This document shows positions 1 to 8,620 of a stretch of DNA of 46,269 nucleotides, piece by piece (position 1 is the stretch's first letter; each line of letters begins with the position of its first letter). Source of the stretch: Thermoplasmata archaeon (lineage in GTDB: Archaea; Thermoplasmatota; E2; DHVEG-1); assembly GCA_020054475.1 (NCBI GenBank), contig JAHWGJ010000013.1, positions 1-46,269 on the forward strand, in the 5' to 3' direction. Under the pieces are notes generated by a model. It was not told the DNA's origin and did no database searches. It saw nothing but the letters and a program-made list of their open reading frames with translations. The translations under genes were made by a program, and so were the position numbers.

Positions 1-192
1 CCAGGCTGAGACAATATCGATATGTTTAAAATAGGGACTCATTAACGGATTCTGGTATCTTCCATTCAAGAAAACAACATCATTTTCTCCATCAGATACC
101 TCGGGGTTTTCTTCATCACCTGCTATTGCGATATTGGATAGAATGCCAAGTAACATAACAGAGCAAAATATTGACCCAACAAGTTTTCTCAT
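1..192 (-). CDS. secreted protein, N-terminal part (cut by window edge)
   Basis: Reading leftwards from an ATG at 192 there are 64 open codons running off the window edge. The protein starts MRKLVGSIFCSVMLLGILSN, a basic start plus hydrophobic core ending in IAIAG, a clear signal peptide, then an acidic stretch (GDEENPEVSDGEND) and VVFLNGRYQNP. It is therefore an exported protein. The visible part carries no domain I recognise. It lies on the element side of the tRNA-fragment attachment site proposed at 2426-2442. Confidence 0.75.
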   Translation of the reverse strand, partial: MRKLVGSIFCSVMLLGILSNIAIAGDEENPEVSDGENDVVFLNGRYQNPLMSPYFKHIDIVSAW

Positions 193-353
193 TTTATCAC
201 TATAAATATTCATCTTCGCCAGGATATATTAATTGTCGCACAGTTTATTTGAACAAAACAACAATAATATAGAGTTTATTTTGTATTTTTTTCATTTTAT
301 CTTATTTTTTAGAATCAATAAATACTTATTATCAATTTTCTTTTATTATAATA

Positions 354-545
354 ATGGATAATGAATCAGTTAAAAATGGTGCAAAACAAAGTTTCCGAAA
401 AGGAAAAGATGTTTGGAAACAAACCAGTTCAAGAGGAATAGTCCGTTACTGTACTCCAGAACAAGTATTATCTCATATATTACCCTCCATAGCATTTGGA
501 CATGTTACTATTAAAGTTGTACCTGATCTTAAGAAAGAAAAATGA
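354..545 (+). CDS. small hypothetical protein, 63 aa
   Basis: A 63-codon ORF from ATG to TGA, basic at the N-terminus (NGAKQSFRKGKDVWKQ) and hydrophobic in the middle (VLSHILPSIAFGHVTIKVV). No family recognised. A TATA-like, AT-only stretch lies just upstream (about 320-350). Its TGA overlaps an ATG at 542 (ATGATG) that opens the broken reading frame 542-859, an arrangement typical of translationally coupled pairs. It could be a remnant of a longer gene; the dispersed repeat core follows immediately. Confidence 0.4.
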   Translation: MDNESVKNGAKQSFRKGKDVWKQTSSRGIVRYCTPEQVLSHILPSIAFGHVTIKVVPDLKKEK

Positions 546-859
546 TGTTGGCAACATTTGTAGCATTATTACTTGGTGATAATGATGGAGAGGATTTAAG
601 AAACTTAAAAAATGATACTATAACATAATTTCTCACTCGTAGTTCTTTCTTTCTCCTTTTTTCTCCACTGATAAATACAGATTTTATCAAAAATAAAAAA
701 AAGGTCGATTATTTACCACCAAAAAAAGACTGTGTACAATTAGAGGATTACTTTGAAAAAATTGAGAGGATAGAATTTTTACATTATCTGCTCAGATTAA
801 AAATTGAAAGCATAACATTTAAACATTATATCAACATTCAAACTTATTGGGATGTATAA
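542..859 (+). pseudogene. broken ORF interrupted by one in-frame TAA
   Basis: From ATG at 542 the frame encodes 28 residues (MMLATFVALLLGDNDG...), meets TAA at 626-628, then stays open for 76 more codons to TAA at 857-859. The second part is protein-like, with acidic and basic residues mixed (e.g. DCVQLEDYFEKIERIEFLHY). No ATG/GTG/TTG suits a separate second gene, so I read this as one gene broken by a single stop. No family recognised. The segment encoding TFVALLLG is the dispersed repeat core found at three other places in the window. Confidence 0.4.
553..576 (+). repeat. dispersed repeat core, copy A
   Basis: This 24-base stretch, whose centre reads GTAGCATTATTACTT, is identical to 4365-4388 and shares its 15-base centre with 5378-5392 (+) and 45725-45739 (-). 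Copies A, B and D each lie within 60 bases after the stop codon of an unrelated gene on the same strand. In all copies one frame reads VALLL. Confidence 0.75.
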
Positions 860-892
860 TTTCCTATGCATTCATTTTTTGGGGGAAAACAG

Positions 893-2221
893 ATGGTAAA
901 AAAATTCTCTCTAATCAATAGAGAAACTGGACCATGGTCAAACTATGAAAGTTTTCTTATGAAAGATGAAAATTTTCATGTGGGATGGATGGAATGGACC
1001 AGTAATAACACCTTCAGATTAAATAAAAATCCATTAATTAAAAATCCTCAATCACCATATATTTATGTTATAACACAAGAAGTAAACATACCTATTAATG
1101 AAGGTTTAATTAGAGTAAATCCTGAAAAAATAAAAAAAGATGTTGAAATCCCTGATAAAAAAATGTATGGAACTTATTCGAATAAGTTCTGTATTGTTGA
1201 TAAATATGAACCTGTTGATATAAATAAATTACCAAAACCATACATATCGAAAGATGAATTTCTTTATAAAATAACAGATAACTGGGTTGGTGATGTACAA
1301 AAACAGTTCAGTAAAGAAATAGCAATTAATATTTTATCATGTCCAAAATCTAATTATGGCATAGGCGGGATAGGTGCTCAATCATTATGTCCATATGGTG
1401 GTAAACAAGAACTTATTTTTTTAAACAGTTCTTTAAAGAATATTTTACCAAATGATTTCTTAAATAAGAATAAAAAATATATGTATAAACCTATCAAAAC
1501 TGAACGTGATTTAAGATTTGCAAATAATGATATTAACAAAAATATTGCTGATGAAATATCATATAATTATTTATACACCCCGAGCCCTCAATCAAAATTA
1601 TATCTTATACCTACACAAATACCTCTAATAATCCCTGAGGTATTTTATAAACCAGATAGATGGGGATTAGATAGAGATGTGCTTGATTATCAACTCAGTG
1701 CATTATTATTAAATCCATATATAGAAGAAAATACTCAAAAAAATCTGATAAATATAATTACAAAAACTGCTCAAGATATTTTAATGAAATCAAATATTCA
1801 GGCACCTCTTGATAATACAGGCGTTATTCGTCTAGCAAAAGCATGGTGTAGATTAGAATACAAACAAAAAATAGATGAAGATGATTTTATAAGAATGAAA
1901 AATGATTTTCAAGAGATTTTCAAAGAATACTATGATATGATTGAAGATACAGAAACAACTGGAAAAACATATAATATTCCACTTACAAGAACGTCTGATG
2001 CTATGAGACTATCCATTACAGCAAATAAAGTTTTTAAATATATTAAAAAAATACAAAGAACCCAAGGTTACAAAAAAATATCAAAAGAAATCATTAGAAA
2101 TGAACTACCAGTAAAGGAAATTTCCAATTATGATTTAGATAAGGGATTACGTGATTTGGTTAATGCTGGATTTCTTTTAACATATAAAAATTATTCAGAA
2201 TTTGAACTTGTGAATAAATGA
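893..2221 (+). CDS. hypothetical protein with MCM-lid-like and winged-helix-like C-terminal parts
   Basis: About 442 residues from ATG at 893. An in-frame ATG at 866 is possible, but GGGGG at 881-885 is placed as a ribosome site for 893. The N-terminal half has no recognised domain and no Walker A motif. The region around codons 300-360 (GVIRLAKAWCRLEYKQKIDE, then DDFIRMK...) resembles the helical lid of MCM-type AAA+ helicases, where the usual text is LIRLAxAxARxxLxxxVxxxD. The last 60 residues (ISKEIIRNELP...LDKGLRDLVNAGFLLTYKN) look like a winged helix, also usual at an MCM C-terminus. It may be a DNA-binding relic or partner of a replication protein from a mobile element. This is inference from short similarity. 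Confidence 0.6.
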   Translation: MVKKFSLINRETGPWSNYESFLMKDENFHVGWMEWTSNNTFRLNKNPLIKNPQSPYIYVITQEVNIPINEGLIRVNPEKIKKDVEIPDKKMYGTYSNKFCIVDKYEPVDINKLPKPYISKDEFLYKITDNWVGDVQKQFSKEIAINILSCPKSNYGIGGIGAQSLCPYGGKQELIFLNSSLKNILPNDFLNKNKKYMYKPIKTERDLRFANNDINKNIADEISYNYLYTPSPQSKLYLIPTQIPLIIPEVFYKPDRWGLDRDVLDYQLSALLLNPYIEENTQKNLINIITKTAQDILMKSNIQAPLDNTGVIRLAKAWCRLEYKQKIDEDDFIRMKNDFQEIFKEYYDMIEDTETTGKTYNIPLTRTSDAMRLSITANKVFKYIKKIQRTQGYKKISKEIIRNELPVKEISNYDLDKGLRDLVNAGFLLTYKNYSEFELVNK

Positions 2222-2409
2222 AAAAAAATTAAGAAAAAAGAATGTAATATTATCAATCTTTAAAATAATGCTATTATAATAAGTCCACACCCGTAATTCT
2301 TTTTTTTCTCATTTTTTACTAGTAAATTCGTGTTCTCTTCCCGAAATGAACTCAATTCATAATCAGTAAAATTATTAAATTAATTATTTATTCCAAATTT
2401 GTGGGGGCA

Positions 2410-2568
2410 TTATCCTATTAACGCAGAATCCCGGCGGGAGCATTTCTCCTTATCAGACAAGTAATCTATAAGACGAATTTCAAGAAAACTGCTGAGGTTA
2501 ATGTTTTGATTCTTGGCTTGATATATTATCTCTTTATCTATGCTTAGTGTTAGTTTTTGTTTAGCCAT
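2410..2568 (-). CDS. ribbon-helix-helix DNA-binding protein, 52 aa
   Basis: ATG at 2568, TAA at 2410-2412. The N-terminus MAKQKLTLSIDKEIIYQAKN followed by INLSSFLEIRLIDYL is the classic archaeal RHH/CopG-like pattern: a beta-strand of alternating residues, then two helices separated by a turn with N-L-S-S. These are small DNA-binding proteins, often antitoxins or element repressors. The C-terminal residues CSRRDS are encoded by the antisense of the tRNA 3'-end fragment at 2426-2442, so the gene's 3' end was formed at an integration site. No toxin partner is visible next to it. Confidence 0.8.
   Translation of the reverse strand: MAKQKLTLSIDKEIIYQAKNQNINLSSFLEIRLIDYLSDKEKCSRRDSALIG
2426..2442 (+). 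other. tRNA 3'-end fragment, probable attachment (att) site
   Basis: The + strand reads GAATCCCGGCGGGAGCA. This matches the end of a tRNA: part of the T loop, T-stem 3' strand CCCGG, acceptor 3' strand CGGGAGC and discriminator A. The rest of a tRNA is absent to the left, so it is a fragment. Archaeal elements integrating at tRNA 3' ends leave such a piece at the distal end. The orientation implies an intact tRNA upstream of the window (5' strand expected to start GCTCCCG) and an element covering the sequence to the left. The RHH gene reads through it on the other strand. Confidence 0.6.
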
Positions 2569-2687
2569 AGTTTAGTTATAAGTTAGGTGAATATAATGTT
2601 AATGGTTAGCATGAATTATTATGGATTTTGTTGTTTAAGGTAAGATAAATTTATATTATTGGACATGATAATAATATATGGAGGGAA

Positions 2688-4334
2688 ATGAAATTGAAAT
2701 TACAGATTACAATGGGTCTAATTTTTGTTATTTTAATTTCATCTTTAAATCTTATCATCATAGCTGAAGATTCAGAATATCAAACAGAAAAACAAGATTT
2801 ACTTATTACGCATCCATATTTTATTAAAAAAATAGTACATGCAAAAGACCAGAAATATTCTGATTTTAATCAAGAACAATATAAACCGGATATTTCATTT
2901 ATTAATTTAGAAAAAGATGTATTGATTTCAGCGGATAATCCAGATGGCGATGACATACATCCCAAAATAATAAGAAAAGATAACACTCTTGTCATGACTT
3001 ATGAAAAATCAATAAACCATTCATCAAAAACAAATCCTATTGTTTGGTCACAAAATTATGGTCAAACTTGGACAACACAATTTGAACTCGATTCATCAAT
3101 TATACCTGAAACTTCAGGTATTATGCAAAGGCCAGATATAAAATATGTACCAGGTATAGATCAATTTTATTTCAGTGCCGTTGACCCAGAAGCATATATG
3201 TACAACAACGTTATGTTCTGGATTCCAGGAAATATTACTACTGCAGAAGAAGCATTAGCATATGCAATTTCTGGACCTCAGAATTATTATGACTCAGCTA
3301 CAGGTGCAACAGAAAACTGGGGTATAGCTGTTACTACTGTGGATGCATATGAATTCAATAAAACCTTTAGTTTAGGATACTTTACTTATCCTGATTTTGA
3401 AAAACCGCCAGTCATGGGAGGTTATTATTATGATTGTAACAGAGTTCATAATTCATCACCAGCTGATAAGTTAGAAATGGACATGAATGACAATAGGATT
3501 TTTCTTGTTTCTGAACAAACTGAAAAAGGAAAAATTTCCATCAAATCAACGGTGAACAATGAAGCATTGCTTAACAATGGTGAAGTACAGAATGGATTTG
3601 ATAAATATGCAGATATCGAGAATTGGCCAGGTGAATATATTGCTAATGGATCAGATCCAGATATATCAGCATGTGAAGATAAAGTCTTTGTTGTTTATTT
3701 GGAAAATGATACTATAAAATGCAAATATAGTACTTCCTCTTATGGTTATGAACCTTATTTTGATTGGAATGAATCCACAATTGATAAAGATAATGTTTAC
3801 TGCCCTACCGTTTATGCATATAGCACTAAGAAAATTATCTGTGCTTATGTAAAGGATAATAATTTATTTGTTGCTAAATCTTATGATGGAGCCCTCACAT
3901 GGGGAGAACCATATCAGATTAATGATATAGACGGTACAGTTGTTGAGACATCAGGATCTGTTGCTATTAGTGATATGGGGGTAGTATGGACTGATAATAG
4001 AGAGGGGCAAAGTGATATCTACTTTCAATTAAATAATGAGGATTTTTTTATTCCAATAATAACATTTACTGGAGGTTTGGGAATCACTATTGAAATTGAA
4101 AATATTGGAGATATATCAGTCGAAAATATTGATATAAGCATTAGCATTGATGCGCCATTTATAATTATAGGTAAGGAAAAAATTATCAATGTCTCAATAG
4201 ATAAATATGAATCTATAACATATAGAATGTTTACCCTTGGATTTGGAAAAATGACAATTACCGTGGATTGCGGTATGTTTGGTTCCGAAAGCGCTTCAGG
4301 AATTCTTTATGGGCCATTCGTTTGGATAACTTGA
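2688..4334 (+). CDS. secreted Asp-box/BNR-type beta-propeller protein
   Basis: 548 residues. ATG at 2688 follows a strong GGAGGG site at 2680-2685. A signal peptide spans roughly residues 1-27 (basic start, long hydrophobic core). Asp-box-like turns are visible: WSQNYGQTWTTQ and SYDGALTWGEPYQI, plus the propeller-like blade end VVWTDNREGQSDIYFQ. The last ~90 residues (ITIEIENIGDISVENIDISI...) form a CARDB-like beta-sandwich of the kind used as surface adhesion modules. Sialidase catalytic residues are not evident, so binding or structural use on the cell surface is more likely than hydrolysis. The dispersed repeat core B follows its stop codon. Confidence 0.7.
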   Translation: MKLKLQITMGLIFVILISSLNLIIIAEDSEYQTEKQDLLITHPYFIKKIVHAKDQKYSDFNQEQYKPDISFINLEKDVLISADNPDGDDIHPKIIRKDNTLVMTYEKSINHSSKTNPIVWSQNYGQTWTTQFELDSSIIPETSGIMQRPDIKYVPGIDQFYFSAVDPEAYMYNNVMFWIPGNITTAEEALAYAISGPQNYYDSATGATENWGIAVTTVDAYEFNKTFSLGYFTYPDFEKPPVMGGYYYDCNRVHNSSPADKLEMDMNDNRIFLVSEQTEKGKISIKSTVNNEALLNNGEVQNGFDKYADIENWPGEYIANGSDPDISACEDKVFVVYLENDTIKCKYSTSSYGYEPYFDWNESTIDKDNVYCPTVYAYSTKKIICAYVKDNNLFVAKSYDGALTWGEPYQINDIDGTVVETSGSVAISDMGVVWTDNREGQSDIYFQLNNEDFFIPIITFTGGLGITIEIENIGDISVENIDISISIDAPFIIIGKEKIINVSIDKYESITYRMFTLGFGKMTITVDCGMFGSESASGILYGPFVWIT

Positions 4335-4364
4335 TTTTTACTTGAATAATATAATTATAATAAT

Positions 4365-4388
4365 AACATTTGTAGCATTATTACTTGG
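4365..4388 (+). repeat. dispersed repeat core, copy B
   Basis: Identical over 24 bases to 553-576. It follows the stop of the propeller gene by about 30 bases. After it the frame closes quickly (GKRIE, stop), so here only the core is kept. Confidence 0.75.
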
Positions 4389-4453
4389 AAAAAGGATAGA
4401 ATAGATTACTCATTAAAATTTATCTTTTACTTTTTTATTGTTGATTGAATTTA

Positions 4454-5281
4454 TTAATTATAAGTTTCTGCAGCTATGAAAAATGTCCACCCTAGAAATT
4501 TACATTCAGGATTACTTCTATCTTCTAATAATTTAGTTATCCAAATACCTGTAAAACCAATCATTAATAGACTAATATCATAGTTTTCAATTGACCAATT
4601 GTTAGTTAATCCTCGAGTACTTAATTCTGCATATTGTTCATCACGATCATCAGTAAGCCATGCGATTAATAATGGAGATATCTTTAAAGGAATTGGTATT
4701 GATGGAATATTAAATACATATAGTCCAATCAATGAAGATAGAATGCCTAAAAAGCCAAGTTCACCACCATATGGATTTATGCTTATTCGAGGATATAATC
4801 GAAAATTTAAAAGAAAATCATCAATATAATATAATATAAAAATAACAGGATAAAGAGTTGATTTTATTGTATTTAAGCACATAGAATCAACAGCTTGACC
4901 TTTAACAAAACAAAAAGAATTTGTATAATCATCAAAAATATTTATATTAGATTTTTCTGAATAATCGAAATCTATTTTATTTAAATATTCTATTGGATAT
5001 TGATTTTTTATTAGATTAAATGTTTTTTCGGCATTGTGATTTTCTGGTAACATTTTCATTCGTTCTAATTCAATAATTATTTCTTCAATATCCCAAGTAT
5101 CTAATAAATTGAAAAGATTATCTACATCATATTTTGCTAATGTTTTTTCAACTTCAATAATACCATTTAATGTAAAATATTTACATGAAATTAATGTTGT
5201 TTTTTCATCATTATTACTATTTGGTATTTTAGCATTGATGGATTTAAATGTAGTAATAAATATAATTAAAATTACAGCCAA
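4454..5281 (-). CDS. hypothetical membrane protein, 275 aa
   Basis: The frame is open to a TTG at 5281, giving an N-terminal hydrophobic segment (AVILIIFITTF) that suits a signal or anchor. In-frame codons further upstream (reading INKKITVL) would give a better signal peptide, but no ATG, GTG or other TTG exists there before a TAA, so the true start is uncertain. Residues ~35-130 are soluble and charged. Residues ~135-250 hold about three to four hydrophobic segments (TLYPVIFILYYIDDFLL, LGILSSLIGLYVF, LMIGFTGIWITKLL). No family recognised. Transcription is divergent from the gene at 5597. Confidence 0.5.
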   Translation of the reverse strand: MAVILIIFITTFKSINAKIPNSNNDEKTTLISCKYFTLNGIIEVEKTLAKYDVDNLFNLLDTWDIEEIIIELERMKMLPENHNAEKTFNLIKNQYPIEYLNKIDFDYSEKSNINIFDDYTNSFCFVKGQAVDSMCLNTIKSTLYPVIFILYYIDDFLLNFRLYPRISINPYGGELGFLGILSSLIGLYVFNIPSIPIPLKISPLLIAWLTDDRDEQYAELSTRGLTNNWSIENYDISLLMIGFTGIWITKLLEDRSNPECKFLGWTFFIAAETYN

Positions 5282-5377
5282 TACAGTTATCTTTTTATTT
5301 ATTTAAATCACATCCATATGAATAAATTGTTTATTGTTAACAATTAACATAATAAAATCAAGTATAAAAATTTTTCA

Positions 5378-5517
5378 GTAGCATTATTACTTACTTTACT
5401 CCAAAGCCCTCTGATAAGCTCCACTAATTTAGTTAATATTACTACCTAGTCTTTATCTGATTTAATCAGATTAAGTCTGAACGCTTCTGATAGTTTAGAT
5501 AAAAAGTAGAAGGAGGA
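5378..5517 (+). repeat. ~140-bp repeat with core, copy C (inverted relative to copy D)
   Basis: It begins with the core GTAGCATTATTACTT, continues with a stretch matching the reverse strand of 45597-45739 at most positions (shared CTTTACTCCAAA, GATAAG, TCCACTA, GATTTAA, GTCTGAA, GCTTCTGA), and both copies end GAAGGAGGAAG. In one frame it reads VALLLTLLQSPLISSTNLVN with two TAG stops; copy D reads VALLLALLQNVLISSTSLTY. The amino-acid similarity suggests remnants of a small membrane-protein gene. Confidence 0.65.
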
Positions 5518-5596
5518 AGCTTTCAGAATAAGCCATGAAAGAAATATTGAGAGATTAAAGGGTAATTTTTCGGTATATTATGATTGGAATTTTAGT

Positions 5597-6103
5597 GTGG
5601 AAGATGAAGAGAATTTGTTTCTTGGTATTAATGTATTAAAGAGGTTGAGGATAGAATTTGAAAAAGGAATGGATCATTGTATCAAAACTTTTTATACATA
5701 TAAATTAAACAATCGAATGAGTATAATATACAGCTTAATGGATTATCTTTATTCTCATTATTCTGAATTATTTCCTTTTCATCCAGATATGCTTTTTCTC
5801 GAATTAAATGATGCTTACGAAGATATTGTCATAGAAAAAAAATATATTGTTGAGTATCTAAAGGAGATTAAAGATTTACTTACTGATGATAATCTTTCAG
5901 AGATTTGCAAACAAGAAGTAGTTCTTTTTGAACGTGAGTTAGAGAATTGGACAAAACTTGCAGATTATTATTCTGAGTTTAGAAAAAGAGGGGTTTTCAT
6001 GTTATTACCACGAGCAATAATGCTCATCAATAAAATGGCACTTGCGATGGATAATATAATATCAATTGAAGAATCTATTATAGCGGGTTCATACGTGAAT
6101 TAA
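5597..6103 (+). CDS. hypothetical helical protein, about 168 aa
   Basis: The frame opens with GTG at 5597, but protein-like coding continues upstream in the same frame (KEEAFRISHERNIERL...) to a TAG at 5507-5509, directly after the GAAGGAGGAAG end of repeat C. The annotated start is therefore probably a truncated or degraded one. The product is predicted mostly alpha-helical, with no signal peptide, no membrane segment and no cysteine pairs. No family recognised. The gene may have been fused to, or cut by, the repeat. Confidence 0.45.
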   Translation: MEDEENLFLGINVLKRLRIEFEKGMDHCIKTFYTYKLNNRMSIIYSLMDYLYSHYSELFPFHPDMLFLELNDAYEDIVIEKKYIVEYLKEIKDLLTDDNLSEICKQEVVLFERELENWTKLADYYSEFRKRGVFMLLPRAIMLINKMALAMDNIISIEESIIAGSYVN

Positions 6104-6255
6104 TTGTTAAATAATTCTTATGACCCAACCATAAAACACTAACACTCAAGACATTTGAAGTTTTGACCATACATTAATAGAGGGAACTATCAAATTAAAA
6201 GCTTGAAGAATAAATTTTATGTATAATTTTAGTTTGGTGAAAAGAACAGATGGAT

Positions 6256-8328
6256 TTAGTTTTTAGGCCACTCGAAATGTGTGTTTTTGAAGAAGTCAAA
6301 TTCTATTCCTCCCCAGTCGTTGTAATCTACTTCTCCATTATCTCCATCTGAATAGTCAAGTATGCTATATACATACCTGTAGTTCATACAGCTCTTGTAG
6401 TTTCTATAATGCCAAAAATCAGTATATTTTGGCTTAATTGCAGCATGGTTATCGTTTCCTCCAAAGTCATCTGGAAGAAGGCCAAATGTATGTCCTGTCT
6501 CATGCATACTTCCACAGGTTATAAGCCATCCTCGCTCGAATAAAGGATGCGTTCCTGATATTACATCTGCTGATATACAGAAGCTATTTAGATGTGCCCA
6601 CCCTACAAAGGCAAAACCATTACCTGGACCTTGATCACATATAAGTCCATAGTGAAAAATGTTTTTACGAGGATTATTTAAATCATTATGTAAGAAGTAA
6701 TCCCAATAAAAATCTACTAATTCACCAAAGTTAAAGTTTGCAACATATGGTATTTCTTCACCGCCTTCAAGTTCGCCCTGGTCAACATGAAGAACTATGT
6801 CGTGCTCGGCAAAACTTTCTTGCATCTGCTCAACGTATTCTTGAGGTAGAACATTTGAATCATCTGAATGATTTGATTTTATATGGTCGAACTCGATGAA
6901 TATATCTTTTTGATAAGGATCTGCCCCCCAAGAATACGCATAGCATTCCTCAAAATTGTTTAATGCATCGCCATCAGCATCAAGATTGGTATGATCATTC
7001 CAAACAGTTTCTTCGTAATCAAATTCTTCTTCCCACCAATCAGGAAGACCATCTGAATCTGTATCGTTTCCAGATAGAATAATTTGAGAATCTCCATATC
7101 CCTTGATTATTGTCTTTTCAAATGTCTCCTCAACAGTCCAATCTGCTCCAGCATTTTCGTATTCATTTGTTTTCCATGGGAAGAATTTTATTTTTCCAAA
7201 TTCTCTGCTTAATATATCTGCTAATCTAAATCCTTTTGAGAAAACTGGTCCAAGTTTTGACCCCCAGTAATTGTTTTCTGCGGATACAAAAGAATTTTTT
7301 GGAAGAACCGAGTCGATCGAGTTGTTATAGAGCGTTGAATTAGTGACACTACAACTACTGTCTGTTATATGTATACCATGTCTAAAATTGTTTATTATTT
7401 TACAATTCTTTATATCAATATTGTCTGAATTATCATGTATCCAAATTGTATAATGAGTATTGTACAATAGGCTGCATCTATCGAATGATATGTTTGTTGA
7501 GTTTACAATTTTAAAACCTACTCCGCTATGAATTGCATTAGAGTTTTTGATTTGTATGTTATATGAATTGTAAAAAGATATGCCTCTTCCGTTGTCATTG
7601 TTGTCACAACTGGCACAGTGATTAATTTGTATGTTTGATGATTTATTTATGAAAAAAACAATTCCATTTTCATGTGCATAAACATCTTCAAATACTATAT
7701 TTTGTGATTTGTAAAGGTCCACGCCTATACCACTATTACAAAACTCAGAGTTTTCTATTTTGATATAAAATGATTTTTCTCCTTGAACTCCTTTGCCGTT
7801 TGTATGTAATAAACAATTACTTATTTTTGTGTTGTATGAGTTGTTTATTATTATCCCTGTTCGTGTTCTGTAAATTATACAGTTTGAAATGGTAATGTTA
7901 TCTGATTGAATAAAAATTGCTGTATTTTCCTTAAATCCTCCTGAATTTTTAATGGTAAAATCTGTAAAAATCATATTATCTGATAGTATATTTACAACTT
8001 TATCATTGTATATTCCATCAATGATTGTTTTATTTCTATTCTCGCCTTGTAGTTTTATTTTTTTATCTATGGTTATTGTCTCGTTATAAATTCCACTGTA
8101 AACAAAGATTATATCTCCATTCCCTGCATTATCTATCGCACTTTGAATAGTACTGTAATTTCCAGGGCCAATTCCACCCACATATAATGTAGTACTAAGA
8201 TTCGTTTTTGAGATATTCTTGCTATTATAAATGGAATTTTGACTGAAAGTAACTGGAGTTAAAATAGAACATAAAAATATTATCAAAATAGTAATAACCG
8301 CGGCTTTTCTAGATGAAATATTAAACAT
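6256..8328 (-). CDS. secreted protein: NosD-like right-handed beta-helix plus HExxH metallopeptidase-like C-terminus
   Basis: 690 residues; ATG at 8328 is preceded by a GGGGGG ribosome site. The signal peptide spans ~1-30. Residues ~50-110 have the NosD/pectate-lyase-like entry (YSTIQSAIDNAGNGDIIFV, then IDKKIKLQGENRNKTIIDG), followed to ~360 by many I-x-N-C/S-x-I helix coils. Around 415-475 are calcium-type repeats (DTDSDGLPDWWEEEF, LDADGDALNNFEE). The C-terminal ~200 residues hold HETGHTFGLLPDD with H609, E610, H613 and G616, a zinc-peptidase helix. A metzincin third ligand would be at 619, which is P, but D620/D621 follow. It is probably a surface protease carried on a beta-helix. Substrate unknown. 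Confidence 0.8.
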   Translation of the reverse strand: MFNISSRKAAVITILIIFLCSILTPVTFSQNSIYNSKNISKTNLSTTLYVGGIGPGNYSTIQSAIDNAGNGDIIFVYSGIYNETITIDKKIKLQGENRNKTIIDGIYNDKVVNILSDNMIFTDFTIKNSGGFKENTAIFIQSDNITISNCIIYRTRTGIIINNSYNTKISNCLLHTNGKGVQGEKSFYIKIENSEFCNSGIGVDLYKSQNIVFEDVYAHENGIVFFINKSSNIQINHCASCDNNDNGRGISFYNSYNIQIKNSNAIHSGVGFKIVNSTNISFDRCSLLYNTHYTIWIHDNSDNIDIKNCKIINNFRHGIHITDSSCSVTNSTLYNNSIDSVLPKNSFVSAENNYWGSKLGPVFSKGFRLADILSREFGKIKFFPWKTNEYENAGADWTVEETFEKTIIKGYGDSQIILSGNDTDSDGLPDWWEEEFDYEETVWNDHTNLDADGDALNNFEECYAYSWGADPYQKDIFIEFDHIKSNHSDDSNVLPQEYVEQMQESFAEHDIVLHVDQGELEGGEEIPYVANFNFGELVDFYWDYFLHNDLNNPRKNIFHYGLICDQGPGNGFAFVGWAHLNSFCISADVISGTHPLFERGWLITCGSMHETGHTFGLLPDDFGGNDNHAAIKPKYTDFWHYRNYKSCMNYRYVYSILDYSDGDNGEVDYNDWGGIEFDFFKNTHFEWPKN

Positions 8329-8620
8329 TGTTGCCCCCCTCTGTTAAAGTATCTATATAATAGAATAAATTTATTACTATTAAAATTAACGTTATTAAGT
8401 GTTAAAATATCTTTGTTTTTTATCCATTTGGCAAAAAATTTCTTTACATAAATAGTAATTAAGTATAAATTTATTGATTAACAAATGTTAATTTGGAAAA
8501 AAGAGTTTTAAAGATATTAAAGTATGATGATTAGAGATACAAGCCTATCAACTAAACAATCGAGGGTTACAAAATCCATCATTTCTTTACCACATCAATA
8601 AAAAAGTAAATATTCGCCAT

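Noticed and set aside
2424-2442. Complete tRNA gene
   Set aside because: Only the T-arm end and the acceptor 3' strand are present; no D arm, anticodon arm or 5' acceptor strand upstream.
5378-5600. In-frame TAG codons (here and at 44891) as possible pyrrolysine or recoded TAG
   Set aside because: Many clear genes in this window end with TAG (radical SAM protein, archaellin 3, the second arlI, arlH, arlG, arlF, the arlC-like gene), and copy D of the repeat has TAA as well. TAG is an ordinary stop, so these frames are broken genes.
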